Positions 17,186-24,461 of a DNA stretch of 61,409 nucleotides are shown here, piece by piece. The DNA lies in the NCBI RefSeq assembly GCF_017168255.1, contig NZ_JABFAP010000001.1:260241-321649 (forward strand), written 5' to 3'. The first letter of the stretch is position 1. Each line of letters begins with the position of its first letter. Both the position numbers and the translations under genes were made by a program. Under the pieces are notes generated by a model, which worked only from the letters and a program-made list of their open reading frames with translations, was not told the DNA's origin and searched no databases. The DNA comes from Agrococcus sp. KRD186. GTDB lineage: Bacteria; Actinomycetota; Actinomycetes; Actinomycetales; Microbacteriaceae.

Positions 17186-17301
17186 CGCGCGTCTCGCGCA
17201 GCGGGATCGAGGGGGAGCGGCGGTGTGGGCATGAAGGGTCAGTCCTTGCTGGTCATCGGGATGGTCCTGGCTCGCTTGCGCGGAGCGCAGCGCGGTGTAT
17301 G

Positions 17302-17317
17302 GTCAGCATATGCTGAC
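17302..17317 (+). promoter_or_regulatory. operator palindrome over the second cmtR start
   Basis: GTCAGCATATGCTGAC is a perfect 16-bp inverted repeat that contains the ATG start codon (17310-17312). A repressor bound here would cover the start region, consistent with autoregulation of cmtR-cadA. Confidence 0.6.
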
Positions 17318-17681
17318 TCTTGCTTCTCGTGCTGATGTGATGAACCGGCTCGGCCGGGCGATGGCCGATCCGAACCGCTCGCGGATCCTCCTCGCGCTGC
17401 TCGAAGCACCAGGATACCCGGCCCGATTGTCTCAATCGCTGGGCCTGACCCGCACGAACGTCTCGAACCACCTCGCCTGCCTGCGCGGCTGCGGCATCGT
17501 GGTCGCGACGCCCGAGGGGCGCCAGACCCGGTACGAGATCGCGGATCCGCATCTCACCCGCGCGATCTCGATGCTCGTCGACACCGTGCTCGCCTGCGAC
17601 GATGGAGCACCCTGCACCGACCAGCACTGCGACGTGCCGTTCTGCTGCGACGCCACGATGACGACGGCGGTCGTGGCGTGA
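17310..17681 (+). CDS. cmtR: CmtR-like ArsR-family Cd/Pb-sensing repressor (second copy)
   Basis: A 123-residue paralogue of the regulator at 16207-16566, with LGLTRTNVSNHLACLRGCGIVVATPEGRQTRYEIADPHLTRA close to M. tuberculosis CmtR. The Cys-x3-Cys pair is present, and the tail CTDQHCDVPFCC supplies further thiols. The gene starts inside a palindrome. Its stop overlaps the GTG of cadA (GTGA at 17678-17681), so repressor and pump form one operon. Confidence 0.9.
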   Translation: MLTLASRADVMNRLGRAMADPNRSRILLALLEAPGYPARLSQSLGLTRTNVSNHLACLRGCGIVVATPEGRQTRYEIADPHLTRAISMLVDTVLACDDGAPCTDQHCDVPFCCDATMTTAVVA

Positions 17682-19717
17682 GCGCGGAGTGCTGCGGCCC
17701 GGACGAGCCGCTGAAGACCAGCCCCGCGCGCCCGATCGAGCTCGCGCGTCCGCTCCCCGACGATGACGCCTGCTGCGGGCCAGACCCCGCCTCCGGCACG
17801 GGCACCGATGCGGAGGAGATCGAAGTGCGGCCGCCGTGGTGGCGTGACACCGCCTTGCTGCCCTCCACGATCGCGGGCGTGCTGCTGCTGGCCGGATACA
17901 TCCTCGAGTGGAGCGGCCTTCCCATCCCGGCGGTGATCCTCCAGGCCGCCGCGCTCCTCGCCGGCGCGTACACGTTCGTCCCCGGTGCCGTGCGCCGGCT
18001 GCTGCGCGGCCGTCTCGGCGTCGGGCTGCTGATGACCATCGCCGCGGTCGGTGCGGTGCTGCTCGGCCACGTCGGCGAAGCCGCCGCGCTGGCATTCCTG
18101 TTCTCGCTCGCGGAAGCCCTCGAGGACCGCGCGATGGACCGCGCCAAGGAGGGGCTGCGCGCGCTCCTCTCGCTCATCCCCGAGACCGTGCGGGTCTCCC
18201 GCCCGAACGGCGACGTCACGATCCCCGCGGCTGAGATCCGTGAGCGCGATGTGCTCGTCGTCGGCGCCGGCGAACGCATCGCGACCGACGGCGTGGTCGT
18301 CGACGGCCGGTCGAGCCTGGACACCTCCGCGGTGACCGGCGAGTCCATCCCCGTCGAGGTCGGACCAGCCGACGAGGTCATCGCCGGCTCGGTGAACGGA
18401 TCCGCGACCCTCCGGATCAGGGCCACCGCTGACGGGCGGGACAACTCCCTCACCCAGATCGTCGCGCTCGTCGAGCAGGCTCACGCACGCAAGGGCGACC
18501 GGGCACGGCTCGCCGACCGCATCGCCAAGCCCCTCGTGCCGGCGGTGCTGATCCTCGCCGCCCTCGTCGCGCTGTTCGGCGTGCTCGTGGGCGACCCGGC
18601 CACCTGGATCGAACGAGCCCTCGTGGTGCTCGTCGCCGCCTCCCCGTGCGCCCTGGCCATCGCGGTGCCCGTCACGGTCATCAGCGCGATCGGCTCGGCA
18701 TCGAAGTTCGGCGTCGTGATCAAATCCGGCGAGGCCTTCGAGCAGCTCGGCACGATCCGCGCCGTCGCCCTGGACAAGACCGGCACCCTCACGCGCAACG
18801 AGCCCACCGTCGTCGACGTGCAGACCTCGCCCGGGGTCGCACGCGACGATGTGCTTGACTGGGCGGCGGCCGTGGAAGGCACCAGCAGTCACCCGCTCGC
18901 CGCCGCGATCACCGCCGCTGCAGGCCGCACGGCTGCCGCGACGAACGTGAGCGAAGCGGCTGGCCTCGGCATCACCGGGCAGGTCGAGGGCCGCGCGATC
19001 CGCGTCGGCAACGTGCGCTGGCTGCACCCCGGCGACCTCGGCGACAGCGCGGATGCGATGGCCACCCAGGGCATGACCGTGGTCGTCGTCGAGGCCGACG
19101 GACAGGTCGCGGGACTCATCGGCGTGCGCGACGAGCTGCGTCCGGAATCCGCCGAGACGGTGCGGATGCTGCACGAGCAGGGCATCGAGACCATCATGCT
19201 CACAGGCGACAACGAGCGCACCGCGCGCGCGATCGCCGAGCAGGCCGGCATCACAGACGTGCGGGCGGAGCAGCTGCCGAAGGACAAGGCCGAGGCCATC
19301 GCCGCGCTGGCGGCGTCGCGCCCGACGGCGATGGTCGGCGACGGCATCAACGACGCTCCGGCGCTGGCGACGGCGACGGTCGGGATCGCGATGGGCGTGA
19401 AGGGCTCCGCCGCGGCGATCGAGTCAGCCGATGTCGCGTTCACCGGCCACGACCTGCGCCTCATCCCGGGCGCGCTCGCGCACGCGAGGCGGGGCCGCCG
19501 GATCATGACCGCGAACATCGGCCTGGCGCTGGCGATCATCATCGTGCTGTTCCCGCTCGCCCTGTTCGGTGTGCTCGGGCTCGCGGGTGTCGTGCTGGTG
19601 CACGAGGTCGCCGAGGTCATCGTCATCCTCAACGGCCTCCGCGCCGCCCGCCGCCCCAGAGCGCTGCCGCAGCTCGCCGCGGCGCAGGCGTCGAGCGCAG
19701 CACCCGTCCACGTCTGA
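17678..19717 (+). CDS. cadA: CadA-type heavy-metal P1B ATPase (Cd/Zn/Pb)
   Basis: A 679-residue export ATPase. In place of an HMA domain, the N-terminus has two CC motifs (ECCGPDEP and ACCGPDP). The membrane ion site is SPC (Cys324 in AASPCALAIAVPV), the phosphorylated Asp is in DKTGTLTRNEPTV (Asp366), the actuator motif is TGES, and the hinge is GDGINDAPAL. The SPC signature with CC tails suggests Cd/Zn/Pb rather than copper. It is translated together with the second cmtR. Confidence 0.95.
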   Translation: MSAECCGPDEPLKTSPARPIELARPLPDDDACCGPDPASGTGTDAEEIEVRPPWWRDTALLPSTIAGVLLLAGYILEWSGLPIPAVILQAAALLAGAYTFVPGAVRRLLRGRLGVGLLMTIAAVGAVLLGHVGEAAALAFLFSLAEALEDRAMDRAKEGLRALLSLIPETVRVSRPNGDVTIPAAEIRERDVLVVGAGERIATDGVVVDGRSSLDTSAVTGESIPVEVGPADEVIAGSVNGSATLRIRATADGRDNSLTQIVALVEQAHARKGDRARLADRIAKPLVPAVLILAALVALFGVLVGDPATWIERALVVLVAASPCALAIAVPVTVISAIGSASKFGVVIKSGEAFEQLGTIRAVALDKTGTLTRNEPTVVDVQTSPGVARDDVLDWAAAVEGTSSHPLAAAITAAAGRTAAATNVSEAAGLGITGQVEGRAIRVGNVRWLHPGDLGDSADAMATQGMTVVVVEADGQVAGLIGVRDELRPESAETVRMLHEQGIETIMLTGDNERTARAIAEQAGITDVRAEQLPKDKAEAIAALAASRPTAMVGDGINDAPALATATVGIAMGVKGSAAAIESADVAFTGHDLRLIPGALAHARRGRRIMTANIGLALAIIIVLFPLALFGVLGLAGVVLVHEVAEVIVILNGLRAARRPRALPQLAAAQASSAAPVHV

Positions 19718-19984
19718 GACTCATCGCACTGAGCGCTCACGCACCGCTCGTCTCGAGGCCGCCCGGCTCGACAGGCTGTCGCGAGATGAGGATCGATTCG
19801 TGATCCGTCACGAGACGAGGACAGAACGTCCTCATGTGGCAACGCATCCTCTTCCTGGAACGCGACGCGCGAGTTGGCGCGGCGTAGGGCGTCGGCTGTG
19901 GACAACGGATTCTGACAGGTTCGCGGTTCCGACATGCTCGCGCCATGGAAAGCGTCCATCACTCATTGACATACCGACGGGAGC
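19718..19984 (+). other. intergenic region, cadA to vapB
   Basis: No gene is supported in this stretch. It holds degenerate parts of the palindromic repeat family (CTCGTCTCGAGG and, further on, CGAGACGAGG, which could pair across about 60 bases) and a TTGACA near 19964-19969 that may be the -35 of the vapBC promoter. Confidence 0.4.
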
Positions 19985-20001
19985 GCTTGCAAACTGTAAG
20001 C
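19985..20001 (+). promoter_or_regulatory. probable VapB operator
   Basis: GCTTGC-AAACT-GTAAGC is an inverted repeat (5 of 6 pairs) directly before the vapB ATG, where autoregulatory antitoxin sites usually lie. Confidence 0.4.
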
Positions 20002-20235
20002 ATGCCGAACGTTCTGGTTCGTGACCTGCCCGCAGATGTGCACGCTGCGCTGCTTGGGAAGGCTGCCGCGAGGCAGCAGTCATTGCAGCAGTTCCTGGCG
20101 ATCGAGCTGCGGCGCATCGCTGAGGAGAAGCAGCTCGCCGACATCCTGGACGACATCGAGCGAAGGCACTCCGGCGGTCGAATCGGGTTCCAGCAAGCGG
20201 TGGATGCCGTCGAAGCTGAGCGTGATCGGCGGTGA
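20002..20235 (+). CDS. vapB: FitA/VapB-type ribbon-helix-helix antitoxin
   Basis: A 77-residue protein: MPNVLVRDLPADVHAALLGKAAARQQSLQQFLAIELRRIA is a short N-terminal strand followed by two helices, the RHH_1 DNA-binding fold, then a polar tail that should wrap around the toxin. The ATG at 20002 is chosen because the fold starts there; the longer frame from 19945 has no family support. The stop overlaps the GTG of vapC (GTGA). Confidence 0.85.
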   Translation: MPNVLVRDLPADVHAALLGKAAARQQSLQQFLAIELRRIAEEKQLADILDDIERRHSGGRIGFQQAVDAVEAERDRR

Positions 20236-20627
20236 AGGTCATCGACGCCTCCGTGCTGGTGAACGCTCTCGGCGACGATGGAGACGCGGGGAGGGCCGCC
20301 CGTGCAGCGCTGCGCGCCGCGGAGGAGCTCACGGCGCCCGACCTGATCAATGTCGAGGTGATGGCCGCGCTGCGCCGAGCGTGGCTCGCCGGATCGCTCT
20401 CGGATGCGCAGTTCGAAGCGGCGGCGAGCGACCTGCAGCAACTCGCGTTCCCACGAGTGCCGACCCGGCACCTGGTCGCTCGCGCCTATGACCTGCGCGC
20501 GAGCGTCAGCGCCTGCGACGCGATGTACGTCGCGTTGGCCGAGGCCCTTGACTGCGAGCTGCTCACTGGCGACCGGCGGCTCGCCAACGCCAACGGGCCG
20601 CGCTGCCGCATCCGCGTCGTCCGCTGA
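20232..20627 (+). CDS. vapC: VapC-type PIN-domain ribonuclease toxin
   Basis: A 131-residue PIN protein with the acidic residues in the expected order: Asp5 in VIDASVLVNAL, Glu in LINVEVMAALRR, Asp in SACDAMYVALAE and Asp in LLTGDRRLA. These bind Mg and cut RNA in VapC toxins. It is translationally coupled to vapB. It ends with no gap against the convergent DNA glycosylase gene. Confidence 0.9.
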   Translation: MKVIDASVLVNALGDDGDAGRAARAALRAAEELTAPDLINVEVMAALRRAWLAGSLSDAQFEAAASDLQQLAFPRVPTRHLVARAYDLRASVSACDAMYVALAEALDCELLTGDRRLANANGPRCRIRVVR

Positions 20628-21326
20628 TCAGCGTCTGCGCTGCGTCGCGGGGCGGTAGGCCGACACGCTAGGTTCGCCCGGGATCCAGAAGCGCCACGGG
20701 TAGGCGGATGCGTCGCCGCCCGGGCCGCTGACGCCGACGCGGGGGCCGGTGCGGTGGGGTGGCGGCGCGGGGGCCGGCTCGAAGGACCAGGTTGGTGTCA
20801 TCTCGATACGGGCCTGCGGCCCTACTCGATGACCGGCGGTGACCCGCGGCCCTACTCGATGACCGGGGGCGGGGGCGGCGAAGGCGGCGCCGTTGTCGGC
20901 GAGGGTCGCGCCGAGCGCCTGGGCGACGTTGCCGGGGCCGCGGGCGAGCTCGCCCGTGATGACGGTGGTGCGCCGGATGTGCCTGCGGTCCCTCGCGAGC
21001 TCGTAGCCCTCGACCACCTCGCCGGCGCGCACGAGCACACCCCAGCCGGAGCCCTCAGGTCCCGCGACGATGTTCACCGCGTGGTGCATGCCGTAGGTGA
21101 AGTAGCAGTAGACGTGGCCGCCGGGGCCGAACATCGTCGCGTTCCTGGCCGTCTTGCCTCGGAACGTGTGCGCGCCCGGGTCGTCGCTGCCGCGGTAGGC
21201 CTCGACCTCGGTGAGGCGCAGCGCGACCGCACCCGACGCATCCGCTCGTCTGAGCACGCCACCGAGCAGCAGCGGGGCGAGCTCGAGCGGGTCGCGCTCG
21301 AACCAGGCGGGGTCGGGAGTGGTCAC
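20628..21326 (-). CDS. 3-methyladenine DNA glycosylase (MPG/AAG family)
   Basis: A 232-residue base-excision repair enzyme that removes alkylated purines. Family signatures are VEAYRGSDDPGAHTFRGKTARNATMFGPGGHVYCYFTYGMHHAVNI, LARGPGNVAQALG and the C-terminal PRVGVSGPGG..YPWRFW. The GTG at 21326 is the only start near the fold. Between ADNGAAFAAPAP and the C-terminal strand there is an extra segment of about 24 residues (GHRVGPRVTAGHRVGPQARI) encoded by one and a half copies of the palindromic intergenic repeat. The frame stays open, and the insert falls in a loop that varies in the family. Confidence 0.92.
   Translation of the reverse strand: MTTPDPAWFERDPLELAPLLLGGVLRRADASGAVALRLTEVEAYRGSDDPGAHTFRGKTARNATMFGPGGHVYCYFTYGMHHAVNIVAGPEGSGWGVLVRAGEVVEGYELARDRRHIRRTTVITGELARGPGNVAQALGATLADNGAAFAAPAPGHRVGPRVTAGHRVGPQARIEMTPTWSFEPAPAPPPHRTGPRVGVSGPGGDASAYPWRFWIPGEPSVSAYRPATQRRR
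20801..20864 (-). repeat. palindromic repeat, copies 3 and 3b, inside a coding sequence
   Basis: TCTCGATACGGGCC-TGC-GGCCCTACTCGATGACC at 20801-20834 is a full copy, and a second partial copy lies at 20841-20864. Both are within the DNA glycosylase gene and keep its frame open. Confidence 0.85.
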
Positions 21327-21335
21327 GCTGGCACG

Positions 21336-22532
21336 CTACCGAGTGTCGCGCGTGCGGCGACCTGCTCGATCTGCGAATCGATCGAGCGCGAGCAGGATCT
21401 CGTCGGCCCGCCACAGCGAGTCGCCGAGCTTGTGCTCGTGCTTCGACTGCACGATGCCCGCATCGGTCAGCGCACGCAGCGGCGGATAGGCGTTCGGCGT
21501 CGCGATGCCGAGGGACTGCGCGGCGATCACCGCCGAGACGATGGGGCGTTCAGCGAAGAGATCGAGCAGCGACCACGCGTTCGACGAGCGCCGTGCCGCG
21601 AGCTTGCCATTCCAGCTCGCGCGCACATCGTCGATCTCCTGGATCAACTGCCGAGCATTGGCGACTGCTCGCGAGGCGGCGTGCGCGAAGGCGCTCACGA
21701 TCGCGTCGAGGGAACCCTTCCGATAGTCGTCGAGCGCAGCGTGATACCCCTCGACGTCGGTCAGGAGCCCAGCGGAGACTGGGACTGCGACCGACTGTGT
21801 GACGCCCTCTGCTCGCAGCATCGATTGGGCTAGGGCCCTGCCCGTTCGACCATTGCCATCGGTGAACGGGTGGATCGTCTCGAACTGCGCGTGTGCAATG
21901 GCGACCTTGGTGAGCGGGTCGATGTCCTCCCGGTGCACGAAGTCGATGAGGTCGTCGATCAGCGCCGGCACCTGCTCGAAGGGCGGCGCGACATAGCTGG
22001 CGCCGAACGGCGAGTCGGAGCGGGTGCCGATCCAGACGGGCTCGTCGCGCCACGCACCCGGGCGGTGCCGCGGCTGCTGCTCGAGCAGTGCTCGGTGCAT
22101 CGCGAGGATCGAGTCGGGCGTGATCGATCCCGCGAGGTCGATCGCCGCTTGCATCGCCCGCGTGTTCGCCACCACTTCGCCGGCGTTCCGGCCGACCCTG
22201 CCCCCGAGCTCCGCCGACAGCACCGAGCTGGCGCTCGCTGTCAGGTTCTCGATCTGGCTCGACGACGCTGCTTCCGATCGCAGCAGCAATGGGCCGAACT
22301 GCTGCACGCGGTGCCCGAGCTCGCTGTCGAAGCGCATGAGCTCGCTCGTCGCGGCGATGGTCAGAGCCCGCGTCGCCGGGTCGAGCACGGGGGAGAGCGC
22401 CGCGATGCGTGCGGGTACCGACGCCGGGTACTCGCGCCCAGCATCGCGGTCGATGCCGGAAGACGGTTGCCAGATCACCTGCGTGCTCCCGGTCGCTGGC
22501 CAGCTGCGCCGCTTGCTGCTCATAACTCCCAT
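21336..22532 (-). CDS. fic: Fic-domain AMP-transferase with N-terminal inhibitory helix
   Basis: A 398-residue protein. The N-terminal helix contains SSQIEN, the [ST]xxxE[GN] inhibitory motif of class II Fic proteins. The Fic core holds HPFTDGNGRTGRAL, with catalytic His and a complete ATP loop. A C-terminal winged helix (PIVSAVIAAQSLGIATPNAYPPLRALTDAGIV) follows. Such proteins transfer AMP to protein targets and are held inactive by their own inhibitory helix. A near-perfect 28-bp palindrome lies just upstream (22540-22567), and the winged helix may bind it. A second ATG at 22523 is possible. Confidence 0.93.
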   Translation of the reverse strand: MGVMSSKRRSWPATGSTQVIWQPSSGIDRDAGREYPASVPARIAALSPVLDPATRALTIAATSELMRFDSELGHRVQQFGPLLLRSEAASSSQIENLTASASSVLSAELGGRVGRNAGEVVANTRAMQAAIDLAGSITPDSILAMHRALLEQQPRHRPGAWRDEPVWIGTRSDSPFGASYVAPPFEQVPALIDDLIDFVHREDIDPLTKVAIAHAQFETIHPFTDGNGRTGRALAQSMLRAEGVTQSVAVPVSAGLLTDVEGYHAALDDYRKGSLDAIVSAFAHAASRAVANARQLIQEIDDVRASWNGKLAARRSSNAWSLLDLFAERPIVSAVIAAQSLGIATPNAYPPLRALTDAGIVQSKHEHKLGDSLWRADEILLALDRFADRAGRRTRDTR

Positions 22533-22539
22533 GTCCTTA

Positions 22540-22567
22540 ATTATGACTAACTGCAGTTACTCATAAT
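22540..22567 (-). promoter_or_regulatory. fic operator palindrome
   Basis: ATTATGA-c-TAACTGCAGTTA-c-TCATAAT: 13 of 14 base pairs are symmetric over 28 bases, ending 8 bases before the fic start. The half site ATTACTCATAAT recurs ahead of the fic relic at 23605-23616. Confidence 0.7.
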
Positions 22568-22681
22568 ACGACGCGAGCGGGTTATGAGCAACTGGCTGCG
22601 TGAGGCCCGGCCATGCCGACGGCCTCATGCAGGCAATCTTGGACTGCTCTGTCGAGTGCGATGTGTTGTACACTTTGTGAC

Positions 22682-22912
22682 ATGGCCACGCTGACGATTC
22701 GTACAGACTCCGCGATCGAGAAGGCGCTTGCCGCGTTGACTCGAGATGGGGCGTCGCGCTCCGAGGCGACACGCGCCGCGATCTTGGCCGCCGAACGAGA
22801 GCAGCGCCGACGCAGCATCCGGGCAGAGGCGGAGGCACTTCGCGCGGACGCGGAGGACGTCGCGGCTTCGCGTGAACTCGCCCAGGAGATGGCTGCAGTT
22901 CGTGCGTGGTGA
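22682..22912 (+). CDS. antitoxin of MazEF-like pair
   Basis: A 76-residue protein: MATLTIRTDSAIEKALAALTRDGASRSEATRAAILAAERE is a ribbon-helix-helix-like N-terminus, followed by a charged helix ending at AAVRAW. The ATG at 22682 is chosen because the fold begins there, and GTACACT just upstream could be its -10. It overlaps the toxin by 11 bases. Confidence 0.75.
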   Translation: MATLTIRTDSAIEKALAALTRDGASRSEATRAAILAAEREQRRRSIRAEAEALRADAEDVAASRELAQEMAAVRAW

Positions 22913-23219
22913 CGTCTATCGCCTGAAGGCTCCCACGGCTGCCCGCGGCCACGAGCAGATGGGCGCGCGCTATGCAGTAGTTGTGCAGTCTGACGATCTC
23001 CCGCTGTCGACCTGGGTCGTCGCCCCGACGTCGGCGGGGAGACGTGCGGCATCGTTTCGTCCCGAGATCGAGATCGATGGCGTCACGACCAGAGTGATGG
23101 TCGAGCAGCTGGCGGTCATCGACCCGGAGGCTCGGCTTGGGGAGTTCACCGGCAGGCTCGACGCCGCAGAGCTGCAGGCGGTCGACGAGGCGCTCCTGGT
23201 CGTGCTCGGTCTCGATTGA
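22902..23219 (+). CDS. MazF/PemK-type endoribonuclease toxin
   Basis: A 105-residue protein starting at GTG: MRGDVYRLKAPTAARGHEQMGARYAVVVQSDDL is the PemK/MazF beta-barrel start, with STWVVAPTSAG and TRVMVEQLAVID further on. MazF toxins cut single-stranded mRNA and are held by the adjacent antitoxin. An in-frame CTG at 22893 is the only other nearby start. The stop abuts the 3' side of a truncated fic gene. Confidence 0.85.
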   Translation: MRGDVYRLKAPTAARGHEQMGARYAVVVQSDDLPLSTWVVAPTSAGRRAASFRPEIEIDGVTTRVMVEQLAVIDPEARLGEFTGRLDAAELQAVDEALLVVLGLD

Positions 23220-23610
23220 CCGCAGCGCCAAGGCGACCACTCGCTCTGCGTTGCCACCACCGCGTCCGCCGAGCTCGATTGCGAGCACCGACCGTGCGCT
23301 CGCTGTCACGTTCTCGATCTTGGAAGACGACGCGGCCTCCAATCGCAGCAACAACGGACTGAACTGGTGCACGCGACGCACAAGCTCGGCGTCGAGCCGG
23401 ATGAGTTCTCGAGTGGTCGCGAGCGAGAGCGCCTGGATTGGCGGGCTCGGGTCAGGAGAGAGGCCAGAAATGCGCGGAGGGAGCGTCTCCTCGTACTCGC
23501 GACCGGCGTCTTGGGCAATACCGGATGGCGGCTGCCGCAACAGCCAGGTGGTGTCGGTCGACGGCCACGTGCAGCGCGACTTGCTCCTACGGTTCCCGGC
23601 CTCGATTATG
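23220..23610 (-). pseudogene. truncated second fic gene (N-terminal part only)
   Basis: The minus-strand frame TWPSTDTTWLLRQPPSGIAQDAGREY, then RLEAASSSKIENVTASARSVLAIELGGRGGGNAERVV, is clearly homologous to the first ~120 residues of the intact Fic protein, including the inhibitory motif SSKIEN. Homology stops at the stop codon of the MazF-like toxin gene, so the catalytic HPF motif and everything after it are lost. The start codon is also missing: the position matching the intact ATG reads as a non-start codon. This is a relic, not an antitoxin gene, unless an unusual start is used. Confidence 0.8.
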
Positions 23611-23723
23611 AGTAATGCTGGTTTCGCATCACCCGCGGTCGCTCAGCCCGCCGAGGATCATCGCCGTGTGCGGTAGCGATTGATCGCGTGCACCGGTCGA
23701 AACGCGTCACGCCCTTCCGTCTG

Positions 23724-23996
23724 TCAGACGCTGGTGCTGTACCGCTGACGCGCGGCCTCGCCGCTGGTGCCGATCGCGTCGCCGACCTCTCGCCAGGACA
23801 GCCGCTGCTCGCGCGCTGCCTGGACTGCTGCTGCGAGCTCGCGTTCCGCAGCGTCGCGTCGCCAGGCAGCGAGTTTGACCGCCATCACCGGCGGCAGCGG
23901 AGCATCGCGGTCGCTGGACTTGGGGACGTAGTTCTCGAAGGCATCGGCGAACTCGTCAGCGCGAGCCTTGATGTCTGCAATCGAGCGTCGAGTCAT
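23724..23996 (-). CDS. HTH protein, probable antitoxin of a two-gene module
   Basis: A 90-residue protein. The C-terminal part LSWREVGDAIGTSGEAARQRYST is a sigma-70-region-4-like helix-turn-helix, preceded by a charged helix (VKLAAWRRDAAERELAAAVQAARE). It lies 6 bases after the gene at 24003-24236. Small HTH proteins of this form pair with BrnT/DUF4258-like toxins in actinobacteria. The assignment is by context and fold. Confidence 0.65.
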   Translation of the reverse strand: MTRRSIADIKARADEFADAFENYVPKSSDRDAPLPPVMAVKLAAWRRDAAERELAAAVQAAREQRLSWREVGDAIGTSGEAARQRYSTSV

Positions 23997-24002
23997 AGTG
24001 GT

Positions 24003-24236
24003 TCACCTCAAATACTTGGATCGGGCCGGGCGCATCGCGTGCGCGACAGCGATGACGCCATGCCACTCGACGACACCGACTTCGATCGGAATGCCTGTGT
24101 CGTCGGGGCCGATGAACATCGTCATCGAATCGTCTTGCACGAAGTGCCGGATTGGGAATCGGAGTGCATGGAGGATTGCCGAATCGGTGACGCCGTGCCT
24201 GTGAGCGGTGTCAAGGATGATCGGATCCGCCTCCAT
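24003..24236 (-). CDS. small BrnT-like putative toxin
   Basis: A 77-residue protein: DTAHRHGVTDSAILHALRFP, then SMTMFIGPDDTGIPIEVGVVEW, then GVIAVAHAMRPARSKYL. The ending HAMRPAR-KYL is shared by BrnT/DUF4258-type RNase-fold toxins. The toxin-first gene order also fits BrnT/BrnA. I cannot confirm catalytic residues. Confidence 0.6.
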   Translation of the reverse strand: MEADPIILDTAHRHGVTDSAILHALRFPIRHFVQDDSMTMFIGPDDTGIPIEVGVVEWHGVIAVAHAMRPARSKYLR

Positions 24237-24461
24237 GGCACAAGGTTACTTGTCGCAAGAGAACTTGCCAAGGGCTGGGGACTCGCTTCGACCCAAACGG
24301 GCGTCGGTCGCCCCTCGTCGCGCTGCAACTCCGCGCCCGACCAGGGCAAGCTCGGCCATGCCGACCCTCGTAGGATGGAGGCAGCGCCACAAGCGCCGCA
24401 CACCACCCGCACCCGGAGCGATCCGTCGCGGGCACAAGCACCACCACTCGGACGGAGTTCC
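24237..24461 (+). other. intergenic region between toxin module and lysA
   Basis: No gene is supported. The repeat ACTTGTCGCAAGAGAACTTG near 24247 may be the operator of the minus-strand toxin module. No lysine riboswitch or T-box element is visible ahead of lysA. Confidence 0.35.

Noticed and set aside
23220-23610. Separate FicA-like antitoxin gene carrying the inhibitory motif
   Set aside because: The frame lacks a start codon in register with the intact gene and aligns with the fused N-terminus of the neighbouring Fic, so it is better explained as a relic.
24237-24461. Lysine riboswitch or T-box before lysA
   Set aside because: No conserved box sequences or long leader; the space is filled by the edge of a toxin module.
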